Positions 47,601 through 59,584 of a stretch of 64,000 nt of DNA are shown here, in pieces. Position 1 is the stretch's first letter; the number at the start of each line of letters is the position of its first letter. This stretch comes from Eudorina sp. 2006-703-Eu-15. Its lineage: Eukaryota > Chlorophyta > Chlorophyceae > Chlamydomonadales > Volvocaceae. The translations under genes and the position numbers were made by a program. Where the stretch lies: the NCBI GenBank assembly GCA_003117195.1, contig BDSI01000115.1, positions 124,001-188,000 of the forward strand. The letters run 5' to 3'. Under the pieces are notes generated by a model. It was not told where the DNA came from, did not search any database, and saw only the letters and a program-made list of their open reading frames with translations.

Positions 47601-48208
47601 CCAGCTCCCGCCGTCGCGCCCAAAGGCATGTGACAGGAGGTGGACGTGGTGCGGCGGCGGTGGTGGCGGCGGCGCCTGCACAACCCGTGTCGTACTGGCC
47701 CCCGGAGCTCGTCCGCAGCCTGGCGGCAGACCTACGGGCCGCGGGCGACGAGGGCCTTGCGGTGGAGGTGGAGGCGCTGGGGTCGCGTCTGAGCCGATGG
47801 GGCGGCGCGGGGTTGACGGCGGTCGACACGCGGGTCAGTGGCGATGACCCGCGGGTCATTGCGGGGCGGTTGATTCCGCGCGCACCGGCGCTTGCGGTGG
47901 CGGCTCGCATCCTGGCCTCCCCGGCGGACCTATCCTCGGCCCTGCTCACGTGCTTCAACCCCGCCTGCACCAACCTGGAGGGCGACACGGAGGCGGAGCT
48001 GCGGCTGCAGGCCTGCGGTCGCTGCCGTACAGTGTCGTACTGCAGCCGCGACTGCCAGACGGCGCACTGGCGGGCGGGTCACAAGGCGGAGTGCGTCATC
48101 CGTGTCAGCAGGGAGGGAGCGGCGGAGGCAGGGGCGGGGGTGGAGGCCGCGGGCGCGACAGCGGCGGCGGAGGCGACGGAGGCGACGGGGGCGCGACCTT
48201 GTGCATGA
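43865..48208 (+). CDS. MYND zinc-finger protein, tandem paralogue 1
   Basis: Two exons, 43865-46214 and 46503-48208, phase 1, 1351 aa. The first ~1250 residues are mostly Ala/Leu-rich helical sequence of no recognised domain (LPPELEEALRKLPEATDRLL; ELAAELADSAVLDHAALAVM). They are interrupted by poly-Gln (~245-280) and Gly/Pro-rich linkers. The C-terminal MYND finger (~1267-1313) reads CFNPAC...ACGRCRTVSYCSRDC QTAHWRAGHKAEC, with all C/H zinc ligands present. It ends in an Ala/Glu-rich tail. MYND fingers bind proline-rich peptides in partner proteins; no SET domain is seen, so a methyltransferase role is not supported. The intron donor tccg|gtgagg and acceptor tacgcag|gcgg are identical in the paralogues. 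It is the first of four tandem copies. The role is unknown. Confidence 0.85.
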
Positions 48209-48359
48209 GCACTGGAGGGGTAGCAGCTCTACCACCAACCTGCGGTCATCCTGTCCTGAAGCTGTGGATGTAGCTGCGTTGCGAGGGGCAGCTCCGGGCG
48301 CTCTTCTCACAAGTACTGCAGGGACGAGGCTGCTGCTGTCATGCGGCGAGGGTTTCGTA

Positions 48360-48770
48360 CGGTGAAACATGGAGAATCTGCCGTACAGCAGGGTGCCGGG
48401 TACCAGACACCGGGTTCTGCGAAGGATGTGTGTTCGTCGGTGGCACGGCAGGAGTGCGTGTTATGTACGACACACTTGCGGCCATGGGAAGGCCCGTATG
48501 CCGTACCCACTGCCCAGGGCCAACCCAGGTTGTACACTGACTCGGTTGCGGTCGGGGAAGGCCCGTAAGCTGTACCCCTGAGAGAGTGAAGCTGCGGAGG
48601 AGTGATGGGCCCCGCGACCCGAGCGGTGGTGTTGTCGGCAGGCGTGGGAACTTGAAGGGGCCCTGGGCTCGCCTGGCCGGCCCAAGCAACGGACCCAGGC
48701 AGCGGTTTCCAGGCCGCGCGGATTTTACTGACAGCCTGTTGTTTCGGTTGATAGATCACCGCTGATCTGA
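48360..48770 (+). repeat. MYND downstream module D1
   Basis: Segment after paralogue 1 beginning around the phrase gggtaccagacaccgggttc and running through gtatgccgtacccactgccc, gctgcggaggagtgatgggc, cggtggtgttgtcggcaggc and gcggattttactgacagcct. The same ordered phrases recur at 54880-55345 (D2), 55376-55842 (D3) and 59585-60040 (D4). It is the 3' part of the duplicated unit and probably carries 3' UTR sequence. Confidence 0.75.
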
Positions 48771-48780
48771 GATGTGAACT

Positions 48781-50543
48781 TTTTCACTAGGCAGCAGTGG
48801 CTGATGTTGCAGTGGCTGATGTTGATGCTGCAGTAAGGTTGTGCACGACGGCGGAGGTTCGGGGAGTGCTCGAGGGAGGGATCCCCAGGCGGACGAGGTG
48901 CCGTACATGTCGGTACGTGCGTTTGTGGGCCGTATGGAGTGCAGATTGCCGTACCCAGAACCGCACAATCAGCCGTACTCAATAGATTTCCGTACTCATT
49001 ATGTACCGTAACCCTGTTAGGGTGGGTGCTGCACAGCCTCGCGGGGTGCGGTGTTGTGGATGTTTGCGAGCGCTGCGGGCGGGTGGGGCCGCATGGGGGC
49101 TGGCTGGGTCGCTCGCGGTCAGCCTGCTGGGCGCGTGTGGGATCCTAGGGGTCCCGTACACTTCTTGACGGTTTCATGACCTCGAGCGAGCTGCTGGTCC
49201 GGGTGGTGGCCCGCCGATGGTGGGTCCATCACAACACAGTTGGCGGCTCCGGCGCCAGCCTGGAAGAGCACGTGCGCAGATGTGGGTCGCACGCACGCGA
49301 ACGTATAACGTAACGTAACGTAACGTAACGTAACAACAGCTGCAGCGACCGCCGGTGGCTTTCATGCATGCATCCGCGTCCAGGAGTACGACATGAGAGC
49401 ACGTGGATGTAACGCCGTCGGGACGCCACCGAAGAGCCGCACAAAACGGACTGACGACCCAAACTATCCGAGCGCGGGGGACCACTGAAGCATTAATGGC
49501 CCGCCGATGGTGGGTCCATCTCACAACGGACTGACGCCCCCGCGGCCCTAGATATCTATCCGATGTAGCGCCGGGGACCACCACTGGACCACCGGGTGAT
49601 GTCAGCATCTTGGGACGGCAGTGCGGGGGACTGCAGCCAGGCCCGACAGCCCGACAGCCCGACAGCCCGTCACTCCGTCACTCCGTCATTCCGTCATTCC
49701 GGGTGAGCTGATGGACCGCCGTCACGGGGCGGGGAAGCAGGCACTTGACGGCTGCTGCGACAGACAAAGAAAGAAAGCTTGCTAGACGAACGGATGGCCG
49801 CACTCCATTCCCAGAGTGAGCTGCTCGATCGCGCGTGTGTGTTTTGGTGGGACGAAATGCACGTAGGTGCCAGCCACAGGGACGAGGGGAAGACGCGGGC
49901 AATAAATACGTCGGGATTTCCGGGTTTGGGGTGCTGGTGCCGTACAGTGCCAGTCCCGCGGCGGGTAGCGGAATTCAATGAAGCTGTCGAGAATGCATGT
50001 ACTTTGCGTGGTGTACGGACACATCATAGGTTAGTGGAGACGGCTCCCCGTTCCTCACCGACCCGTGGGTCGTCCGGTGCCATCCGCGCATCAGCCGTTC
50101 TGTGACGGTTGGTGGACGACCTGGCTTGGGCGGATGGGCCGAGGCACGCACAACTATTGCTCCTCTGGTTGTCATTTTGTAATCTAAGGAACGGCATGCT
50201 AACTAGCTTACGCCTGTTAGCAAGTAACTCCACAAGGCGCCAGCTCCCGAAAGGTCGTTGGCAACGTCATACGAGATTTTGAGTCCGTAGAACCGACAAG
50301 GAAACGCACGTATCACTACGCCGATGTATTAATACAAATGACAGTCAATATTTCCTCTTCGCGCTTCGGCACCAACACCGTTAGAGCCCCGGCGCTGCAG
50401 GCTTTCATTCGCTGATGACGCGTGCGACCTGATGCGTCTTCCGGCATCATGGCGCAGACCATTCGGTAGCCAGCTACCCGGCGCGGGCGCTATTCGTTGC
50501 ATCAATTTTGCAGAAAGTCAGCAACGCAGTACCTTAAATAAAT
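48781..50543. other. spacer between MYND paralogues 1 and 2
   Basis: No gene seen. It contains a cgtaa pentanucleotide repeat (about 49302-49335), a 22-bp direct repeat beginning gcccgccgatggtgggtcca at 49208 and 49498, and a ccgacag / ccgtcactccgtcatt run at 49645-49700. Paralogue 2's promoter is the last few hundred bases. Confidence 0.5.
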
Positions 50544-53500
50544 ATGCGGCAGGCAACAGCAGGGGCGTCTCGGCCGGGCCACCGCATCCGCCAGTCCTCA
50601 TCACGCCCTCGCCCGGCGAGCCATGGCACGAGCGCGGGGCCGCGACCCTCGTTACCTCCGGAGCTGGAGGAGGCGCTCCGGAAGCTGCCGGAAGCCGCAG
50701 ATCGGCTGCTGCGGTTGCTGCAGCAGCAGCAGCAAGAGCAGCAGCCCAGCGGTGACGATGAGCAGCCGCAGCCGCCCCGAGGGCTTTCTACCTCACAAAG
50801 CCGCAGATCATCGGGAACCGTCTCGGCCCGCGTCCAGGCGATCGACGACCTGGATCGCTACCTGGGCCGGATTGTGGACGTGCTGTCGCGTGGCACCGAA
50901 ACCGCCGAGCAAGCGGCGGCGGCGGCGAGAGCAGTGCTGCACAGCAAAGCCGTCTGCGCCGCGCTGTTGAACCTCTTCGCGCTCTCCTTCGACTTGCCAC
51001 CCGGGTCGAGCAGTTTCCGCACAGCCTGCAGCAGCAGCTGCAGCTACATGAGTTATTTGGCCTTGGTGGTTCTGACGTCTGGTGTTAGATGCACGGCCGT
51101 ACCGCTTTTTCAGGGTCGCGGTGCGGCGGGCAACGCCACCGTCAGCGCCGCCGATGCCGCCGCTGCACTTCGCCTGGCACGCGCCTATATCCGAATGGGC
51201 GCGCTGCGGCACTGGAGCCGCAGCCTCTATGCCGCCACCGCCGCGGCTCGAGACTCCAGCGGGCTCCCGCCGCCGCCCTCCGGTCAGGAGCGGCAGCAGC
51301 AGCAGCAGCTGCAGCAGCAGCAGCAGGAGCAGCAGCAGCAGCAGCAGCAGCTACCGCAGCAACAACCGCCGCCGCCGCAGCAGCAACCGGATGAGGATCA
51401 CGCTGCGGGTACTGTTGTACGGCAATACAGTACAGTTCCCGTGGGTCTAGCCGCTGCTAACCGGGATGCAGACCAGGCGTCGGCGGGCCTATCCTCATTA
51501 ACGTTGTCCGTGAGTGCGGGGCTGCCTGACGCCGCCGCGCCATCGGAGGGCCAAGGGCCGCCCGAAGATGCGGCGGTGCAGAGAGCCGACCTGGTTAACA
51601 AGCTCGTCGCAGCACTCCAAGCGCTTCGTGTTGCCACCCTCATGTGCCTGGTGGTTTATCCGTTTGATGAGCAGTGGCTGCCTCCGTCGTACATGGACGA
51701 GCTTGCGGCCGCTCTGGCGGACAGCGCCGTACTGGACCATGCGGCCCGGGCGGTGCTCACTGCGGCGGAGCTGCTGGCGACGCGGCCGGCTGTACGACAG
51801 GCCGACGCGCCAGCGGGGAATGCGGCGTTGGGGAGCGCCATATCGCTGTCCTTGTGTTTGGATGTCGTACACAACCTACTCACAGCATGGGTGTGCAGTT
51901 CTCCCTCTGACACGACCGCCGTACGGCTGCGTAAGGCCCTATCGACCCACGGTGTGCAGTACCTGTTGCTGGCGGCGGTGGTGACGGTGCTGTGCACCGC
52001 CGACGGCGGGACATCGTACGGCATGCCAGCCAGGCTGCAGTACGGCATGCAGCAAGCCATGGGGCTCCCGCCGCCTGCCAGCCAGCAAGAATCACAACCG
52101 CCGCCACCGTCATCGTCACCGCAGCATCAGCATCATAAGCAACAAGCAGCCAGCGGCCCTGTTCTGGTCCTTCCGGATGTGGGGTTCAAAGCCCTCGAAG
52201 CATTGGTGCTTGCGTGGATCACAAAAATAATCGGCCCGCCCCTCATCAGCCATCGGGCGCTCACGGCCCTCGCCCTGCGGATCGGGCGGCTTGCGGTGGA
52301 CTCCGCGCGGGTGTGGCAGCGACGGGAGGAGGAGGTTATGCAGCAGCTGGCGGCGCTCCGACTGCCGCCCGGTGGCTGCAGTGGCGCCGTTAGTGGCGGG
52401 AGCAGCAGCGGCGGCGGCGGCGGCGGCGGCGTCCAGAGCACCGGCAAGGGTGTTGCGGCGTCGCCACCTGCACCCGCAGCAGCCCATCCGATGTCCCAGT
52501 TGGACAGCCGGGTTGGGGCCAGTGGAGGCGACCAACAACCCGCCACCTCGCCACCGCCGCCGCCGCCGCGGATGGTGCTGCCCCGCGACGAAGTCTCAGC
52601 GATTGCCCAGCACGCCCTGCAAAACATGTGCGCCATGCTGTACAACAATGACGCGCCACCCGATTCTGCCACGACGGCGGTTGCTGGCGGAGACGGCCGT
52701 TGGCGCGCCGAAGCGCTCGTTGACCGTTGGCGGTTGACGGTTGACGTTTTGGGCCACGTGGCCTGGTTGCGGGAGGATTTCGATGTGGAAGCAATGGCCG
52801 AGTGCCTGTGGCCAGAGCCACAGTTCGGTGAGGCCGGCGGTGGGGACGGCAGGTTTGATGGGGTTTGACAGGGGCAGTCACGAGCGCATGTGTACGGCGT
52901 TTCCGGCTCAGGTCTTACGGTACGTACAACACTGCAATACATCTCATGCCAAGGGTTGTTATGATGTTGTTCCGGAAAGAATACACCTACTTGATGTGGG
53001 AGGCAGGCTCCGCAGGTCTCGGTACAACCCGGTCTTTTATATACCTTGCGCTTTGCCTCCTTTAAAGCATACATGGACATTCATCAACGTCCTTCAACTC
53101 GTCCTAAATGGTACGCAGGCGGTTCCGCAGGCGGCAGTGATGCGCCCCCTGCCGCCGCGCCGCCGCTCCTGCCGCCGCCGCCGGACGACGTCGCGGCGGC
53201 GCTGACCGGCGGCCTGCTACCCGCCCTGGAGCGCCTGCTGCGTCGCGCCTGCCGGGACCCGTCTGGCCCGGAGCGCCGCTTGCTAGGAGCGCTCCTAATG
53301 GACGACAATTACCCGCTGCCGTACCTGCTAGCGTACGGCAGTGACCGGCAGGTGGCATCCTTCGCGGCCACACTGCGCAAGATGCGCCGCCGCGGGGAAA
53401 GCCGCTTGGCGGCTGCGGGGGTGGCAGCGGCTGATGAAGATCTGAGCCTGGACGTTATCACACTGAGCGACGGCGCCAGATTCCTGTTGCAGTTCGCAAC

Positions 53501-54800
53501 CGAACGGCTGAACACACCTCACCTCCGTTGTGGTGAGGACCTGTTGCCAGGCGCCGCGGCGGCGGCACCAGACGGGACGGCGACGGAGGCGGCGGCGGCG
53601 CCGCCGCCCCCGCACCCACTGCAGCGGCTGGCGGCGGTGCTGTCGCCTGCTGCGGAGTCGTTCTTGCCGCGGGGTGCAGAGCAGCTGATTCGGGCTTTCG
53701 AGGCGCTGTGCAAAGATGAGGGGACAGCACCCAGGGGCCAGCTGGGAGACCAGTGCCGGGCTGTAGTGTTTTGGAGGGAGCTGGAGTTGCAGCTGAAGTG
53801 GGACGCACTGCTGGCGGCGGCACTAGGCAGCGGTTGCCGTGACGGTTGCGGTGACGGCGGCGGCGACGGCGGCGGTGGCGGCAGCAGTGGGCCTGCCGGC
53901 CTCGACGCCCCTGCTGCTGGGGCTGTGGGGCCCACCGGGGCCAACAGGAGGTGGCTGAGTGAGCTGCTGCACCGGAGCCAGGTGCTGTCGGTGCTGGGCA
54001 TCGGCCTGAGGGCGCTGCAGACCGACAGCGAGCACTGGCGCCAACTCAGGGCGGAACGGAGCGGCTTGTCCAGACCGGTGGATTGGCGGCTGGAGCTAGC
54101 TTGGGCGCTCATCCTGGTGGCGGGTGCGATGCCGCAGGACGTGCGAGACATGGCGGCGGCGGCGGCGGCGGCGGCGGCCTGCCGCGGCAACGCCAGCTGC
54201 CGCCGTAGGGCCCCAAGGCATGTGATAGGAGGTGGAGGTGGTGCGGAGTCGCCGGCGGCGGCGGTGCCTGCACAGCAGCCCGTGTCGTACTGGCCCCCGG
54301 AGCTCGTCCACAGCCTGGCGGCGGACCTGCGGGCAGAGGACGAGGGCCTTGCGTGGGTGATGGACACGCTGGCGTCGCATCTGAGCCAATGGGGCGGCGC
54401 AGGTTCGACTGCGCTTGACCCGCGGGTCAGTGGCGGTGACCCGCGGGACATTGCGGGGCGGATGGTGTCGCGCTTACCGGCGTTTGCGATGGCCCTTCGC
54501 AGCCTGGCCGCCCCGGCGGATCTGTCCTCGGCCCTGCGCACGTGTTCCAACCCCGCCTGCACCAACCTGGAGGGCGACACGGAGGCGGAACTGCGGCTGC
54601 AGGCTTGCGGCCGCTGCCGTACAATGTCGTACTGCAGTCGGGACTGCCAGACGGCGCACTGGCGGGCGGGTCACAAGGCGGAGTGCGTCGGTGTCGTCCG
54701 CGAAGGAACGGTGGCGGGGGCGGGGGCAGGTGTAGAGGCCGCGGGCGCAACAGCCGCGGCGGAGACGGAGGAGGCGACGGGGGCGGGGCCTTGTGCATGA
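50544..54800 (+). CDS. MYND zinc-finger protein, tandem paralogue 2
   Basis: Two exons, 50544-52827 and 53119-54800, 1321 aa. It is collinear with paralogue 1 throughout, and the same intron position, phase and splice sites are kept. An in-frame TAA nine bases upstream fixes the start. The MYND finger (~1237-1283) is complete: CSNPAC, CGRCRTMSYCSRDC, HWRAGHKAEC. It differs from paralogue 1 mainly in the length of Gln and Gly runs, in the middle of exon 1 (a PPASQQESQPPPPSSSPQHQ insert), and in a shorter linker before the C-terminal third. The exon-2 block SELLHRSQVLSVLGIGLRAL is identical between the two, pointing to recent duplication or gene conversion. Function unknown, as for paralogue 1. 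Confidence 0.85.
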
Positions 54801-54879
54801 GCACTGGAAGGGTAGCACCACCACCTCCAACCGCGGTCATCCTGTCCTGAAGCTGTGGCTGTAGCTGCGTACGGTGCCA

Positions 54880-55345
54880 CGTGGAGAACCTGCCGTACAG
54901 CCGGGTACCGGGTTCTGCGGAGGATGTGCGTTCGTCGGTGGTACGGCAGGAGTGCGTGCCATGTACGACACGGTTGCGGCCGTGGGAAGGCCCGTATGCC
55001 GTACCCACTGCCCAGACCCAACCCAGGTCGTACACTGATCGTGCACTGAGAGTGCATGAGGCTGCGGAGGAGTGATGGGCCCCGCGAGCCCCGGGCGGTG
55101 GTGGTGTCGGCAGGCGTGTCGGAGCTTGAAGGGGCCCTGGCCTGGCTGGGCTGAGCTCGGTGCTATTGCTTGTGTGCGCCTCAAGCAACACACGCCCGGC
55201 TAGGAAGTAGCAACACGATGCGCGGTTTTCTGGCAGAGGTTTTGTGGCCGCGGTTTCCCGGCCGCGGTTTATTTCCTGGCAGCGGTTTCCCGGCCGCGCG
55301 GATTTCCTGTGAGCCTGTTGTTCGCGGTTGTTGTTCGCGGTTGAT
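54880..55345 (+). repeat. MYND downstream module D2
   Basis: Copy of the D1 module after paralogue 2, with additional tandem gcggtttcccggccgcgg phrases near 55250-55300 and the gcggatttcctgtgagcctg phrase at its end. Confidence 0.7.
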
Positions 55346-55375
55346 TAATCACAGTCAATCTGAATTGTGAAGTCT

Positions 55376-55842
55376 GCCACGGCTGCAGGCTACCGGGTAC
55401 CAGACACCGGGTTCTGCGGAGCAGCGGAGGATGTGTGTTCGTCGGTGGTAACGACAGGAGTGCGTGCTTCGTACGACACGGTGGCGGCCGGGGAAGGTCC
55501 GTATGCCGTACCCCTGGAAGAGTGCGGTTTCGGAAGAGTGATCGGTCTCGCGACCCGGACGGTGGTGTTGTCGGCAGGTGTGGGAGGTTGAAGAGGTTGA
55601 AGGGACCCTGGGCTCGCCTGGATGAGCTGGCTGGGCTCGGTGCTATGGCTTGTGTGCGCTCCCAAGCAACGGTCGCCGGGATAGGAACACGATGCGCGGG
55701 TTTCCTGGCAGCGCGGATTCCCTGGCAGCGGTTTCCTGGCAGCGGTTTCCAGGCAGCGGTTTCCAGGCAGCGGTTTCCAGGCAGCGGTTTCCAGGCCGCG
55801 CGGATTTTACCGACAGCCTGTTGTTTCGGTTGATATTATTAG
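55376..55842 (+). repeat. orphan MYND downstream module D3
   Basis: A third copy of the downstream module (gggtaccagacaccgggttc, gtatgccgtacccctggaag, gtggtgttgtcggcaggtgt, gcggattttaccgacagcct) follows D2 directly, without any MYND coding sequence before it. It includes a 15-bp tandem repeat (ggcagcggtttcc plus 2) at about 55723-55797. Confidence 0.7.
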
Positions 55843-55843
55843 G

Positions 55844-56532
55844 ATGTTACAGCGGACCCCGCGGGTCATCGGTGACAGCCCACGGCGACAGCCGAGGCTT
55901 CCTCACCATACACTGCCTAAACGAACTAGCGCCACCATGGCGCTCCGGACAGGCTCCACAAGTGCACCGAAACACTCCCCGGGCCCACTCTACCAGGGAA
56001 CCACACCGTTCCTGAGAACCAACCATGGCAAGGGATAAAGCCCGCTCAGGGGAAGTTAGCCACCAGGGCGCCCCTATTAGCGAACCACCACCCCAACCAA
56101 GGCGGGGTCACTTATCCAGCGGTGGCCCGTAGTCTTGGAGGGCCACGGGGGCTCGCGAGTCACCATTCAGGGGCCTGCCCGTACGGTCCCACCGGGCCGA
56201 AAAAACCGCCCACACCTAGCGATAGCTCCACTGGGCGTCAGTGCCCTGTCCACCCGCGGTCCATTACGACAGAATCCCTACAGGGCTTAAGAATCCTGGC
56301 CTGACGGAACCGGGCCTCGGCACACAAGACGACCGTCCTGCACTTTCACGATGGGGTGTGTAGCCCCCACCGCTGACCACCCTTTCACTGGGACTCCCAG
56401 CTCAGCGAAGTCGTAGAGTCGGCTCCAAAAGTCTGCCACTGCCCGCCGGGCGGCTAGCCCTTCAGCGTCCCCTAAGGGCCGCGGGATCCCGCCCGCGTTC
56501 CTGGACCTGTCGGCCCCTCAGGGCTCGCCGGC
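55844..56532 (+). mobile_element. inserted element of unknown type upstream of the decayed MYND copy
   Basis: About 690 bp interrupts the similarity between the end of module D3 and the 5'-truncated third MYND copy. Its left edge is the dispersed motif gttacagcggaccccgcggg...tcatcggtgacagcc. The interior is non-coding in all frames and shares nothing with the MYND units. No terminal repeat on the right side and no target-site duplication could be recognised, so a solo or truncated transposon is the best guess. Confidence 0.4.
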
Positions 56533-56948
56533 CCGTTTCCCGTATAGGTTTGCTTTCGGTCACGCCGAGCAAGCAGCAAAGCCGTCTGCACCGCGCTGTA
56601 TGTTAAACCTCTTCACGCGCTCCTTCGACTTACCACCCGGGGCGAGCAGTTCGCGCACCGCCGGCAGCAGCTGCTGCAGCAACCTAAAATATTTAGATTT
56701 GGTAGCTTCGCCGTTCGGTTTTAGATGCGCGGCCTTGCGGCCTTTTCATCAAGGTCTCGACGCGGCCAGCATCGCCCCGGACACCGCCCCCGATCGATGC
56801 CGCCGCTATGCTGCGACAGGCACGCGCCCATTCGGATCAGGGCGCGGCAGCCTCTATGCTCTGCGGCAGTGGAGCCGCATCCTCTCCGCAGCCATCGCCG
56901 CGGCTCGAGTCTCCAGCGGGCTCCCGCCGCTGCATTCCGGCCAGGTGC

Positions 56949-56985
<37 letters not shown>

Positions 56986-58516
56986 TGTACCGCAGCAACA
57001 ACCGCCGCCGCCGCAACGCAGCAGCATCAGGATGATGGTCACGCTGAGGGCCCCCCTGATGTACGGCAATGCAGTACAGGTCCCCTGGGTCTCGCCGCTG
57101 CCAATCGGGATGGCGTCTGTGTGTCGGCGAACCCATCGGCGGCGTCGTCGCTGGCGTCTGCGCGTGCGGGGCTGCCATCCCGCCGCCTCCCCGCCGCCGC
57201 CGCGGATAGTGCTGCACCAAAGCGCAGTCGCAGCGACTGCCCACAGCGCCCTGCGAGAAACGTGCGGAATGCTGTACGACAATGGTCTTCCCGATGCTGC
57301 CCCGACGGCTGATGGTGGAGGCGGCCGTTGGCGTGCCGCGCTCGTTGGCCGTTGGCGGTTGACGGTTGACATGTTGGGGCACGTGCGTGGCCTGGTTGCG
57401 GGAGGACGTCTTGTGGAATTACTGGCCGAGTGCCTGTGGCCGCAGTTGCAGTCCGGTGAGGCCGGCTCGGCAGCTCTCGATACCGCCCGGTCATTCACAT
57501 CCCATTTGGCAGCGTTTTGCCTCCTCCAAAGGATACGATACATGGACATTCATCAACGTCCTCTTCCTGGTCCTAAATGGTACGCAGGCGGTTCCGCAGG
57601 CGGCAGTGATGCGCCCCCTGCCGCCGCGCCGCCGCTCCTGCCGCCGCCGCCGGACGACGTCGCGGCAGTGCTGGGGGCAGGCCTGCTACGTACCCGCCCT
57701 GGAGCGCCTGCTGCGTCGCGCCTGCCGGCACCCGCTGGGGGCGCTCCTGCCCCGCCGCCGCCTGCTGGGGGCGCTCCTGAAGGACCAGGGCGACAGCGGC
57801 TGATGACGATCTGCTTGCGAAGCTGGACGTCATCCTGCTGAGCGTGGCCGACGAATTCCTGCTGCAGTTCACCACAAACCACCTGATTAGACTTGACTGC
57901 CGCTATGGTGAGGACCCGCTGCCGGGCGCTGCATCGGCGGCACCAGACGAGACGGTGACGGAGGCGGCGGCGGCGCCGCTGCCGCCGCCGTTGGGCCCGT
58001 TGCGACGGCAGCGGTGGTGTTGCCTGCTGCGGAGTGGGCGTTGCCGCGTTGTGCGGAGCAGCTGCTGCAGAGCTTTGAAACGCTGCGCGACTGCAAGGAG
58101 GCGGCAGCGCTCCGAACGAGCGGCTTATCCTGAGGTTTTGGGCTGAGCTGTGGATGCAGCTGCGATGGGCTGCGCTGCTGGTGACACCGCTAGTCAGCGG
58201 CGATACTGCTAGCGGTGACGGTTGCGGTGACGGCGGCGGCGACGGCGGCGGTGGCGGCAGCAGTGGGCCTGCCGGCCTCGACGCCCCTGCTGCCGGGGCT
58301 GTGGGGCCCACCGGGGCCAACGGGAGGTGGCTGAGTGAGCTGCTGCACCGGAGCCAGGTGCTGTCGGTGCTGGGCATCGGACTGAGGGCCCTGCAGACTG
58401 ACGGCGAGCACTGGCGCCAGCTCAGGGAGGGAGAGTCCAGAACAGTGGAATGGCGGACGAACCTCGCTGGGGCGCTTATCATGGTGGCGGACGAGATGCC
58501 GCAAGACGTGCAAGAC

Positions 58517-58547
<31 letters not shown>

Positions 58548-58851
58548 GCGCCTCGGCGGGTGGCTTGGGTAGCTCGCTGGGCGTGGTTGGCGCAGCACCT
58601 GCAGGCGTGACGGCTGGGGCCTGCCGCGGCGGCTCCAGCGCCCGCGGTCGCGGCCGAAGGCAATACAAAGGCGGTGGTGCGGCGGCCGCGGCAGCGCCTG
58701 CACAGCAGCCCGTGTCGTACTGACCCCTGGAGTTCGTCCACAGCATGGCGGCGGACCTACGGGCGGAGGACGAGGGCCTTGCGCGGGAGGTGGAGGAGCT
58801 GGCGTCGCGTCTGAGCCAGTGGGGCAGCGCGGGTTTGACGGCGGTCGACTC

Positions 58852-58996
58852 GCGGGTCAGTGGCGGCGACCCGCGGGTCATTGGAGGCGACGTGCGGGTC
58901 AGTGGCGGCGACTTGCGGGTCAGTGGCGGCGACCCGCGGGTCAGTTGCAGCGACCCGCGGGTCAGTGGCGGCGACGCGCGGGTCAGTGGCGGCGAC
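58852..58996 (+). repeat. 21-bp coding minisatellite expanded in MYND pseudogene
   Basis: Seven to eight units of gtcagtggcggcgacccgcg plus g, keeping frame as (V)SGGDPRV. Paralogues 1 and 2 have only one such unit at the same place (TRVSGDDPRV, PRVSGGDPRD), so expansion occurred on this copy. Confidence 0.9.
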
Positions 58997-59330
58997 CCGT
59001 CGGACATTGCGGGGTCGACGGCGGGGAAGGACGTCGGTGATGACGACCCGGAGCTGACAGCGGCGGCGGCGCAAGTACGGATGAAGGTGCTGCTCTCGAT
59101 CGCCGGTCATGGTGATTGCGGCTCGCAGTCTGGCCTCCCCGGCGGATCTGTCCTCGGCCCTGCGCACGTGCTCCAACCCCGCCTGCACCAACTTGGAGGG
59201 CGACACGGAGGCGGAGCTGCGGCTGCAGGCCTGCGGCCGCTGCCGTACGGCATCTTACTGTAGCCGTGGCTGCCAGACGGCGCGCTGGGCGGCGGGTCAC
59301 AAGGCGGAGTGCGTCAGCGTCGTCAAGGCG

Positions 59331-59395
59331 CGAGCGGGTGCGGGTGCGGGTGCGGGTGCGGGTGCGGGTGCGGGTGCGGGTGCGGGTGCGGGGTC
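59331..59395 (+). repeat. hexanucleotide gcgggt repeat at pseudogene 3' end
   Basis: About ten gcgggt units encode an Ala-Gly run just after the MYND finger; absent from paralogues 1 and 2. Confidence 0.9.
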
Positions 59396-59584
59396 GGGGG
59401 CGGGGCCGGAGGCGGGGGCGGAGGCACAGGCGGGTGAGGGGGCGGAGACCTAGGGGGTGGCGAGGCAATCGGAGCCTGCGGCGGCAGGGCGGGCGCGGAA
59501 GCCGCGGGCGGCGCGCCCGCGGGCGCTCCTTCATGTGTACGGCAGGGACAAGGCTGCAGCGCAGTGAGGGTTTTGTAGGATTCT

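Larger units (their letters stand above)
56533..59453 (+). pseudogene. decayed MYND zinc-finger paralogue 3
   Basis: Similarity to paralogues 1 and 2 starts abruptly at about 56533, equivalent to ~330 bp into exon 1. The first ~100 residues and the start codon are therefore missing. Large internal parts of exon 1 are deleted. The intron equivalent (57456-57586) is 131 bp instead of ~290. The exon 2 frame is broken after AAVLGAGLL (about 57690) and again near 57800 and 58010. A TGG to TGA change sits at the VSYW position (~58722), and another frame change near 59100 precedes an otherwise intact MYND finger (59170-59310: ACGRCRTASYCSRGC). A short MYND-only protein from 59109 is conceivable but unlikely. 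Confidence 0.8.

Noticed and set aside
47483..47847. Antisense and alternate-frame proteins inside the MYND exons
   Set aside because: Shadows of GC-rich coding sequence; the paralogues conserve only the MYND frame.
43865..48208. SET-domain (SMYD) methyltransferase identity for the MYND proteins
   Set aside because: Only the MYND finger is present. No SET motifs such as NHSC or GEE were seen anywhere in either protein.
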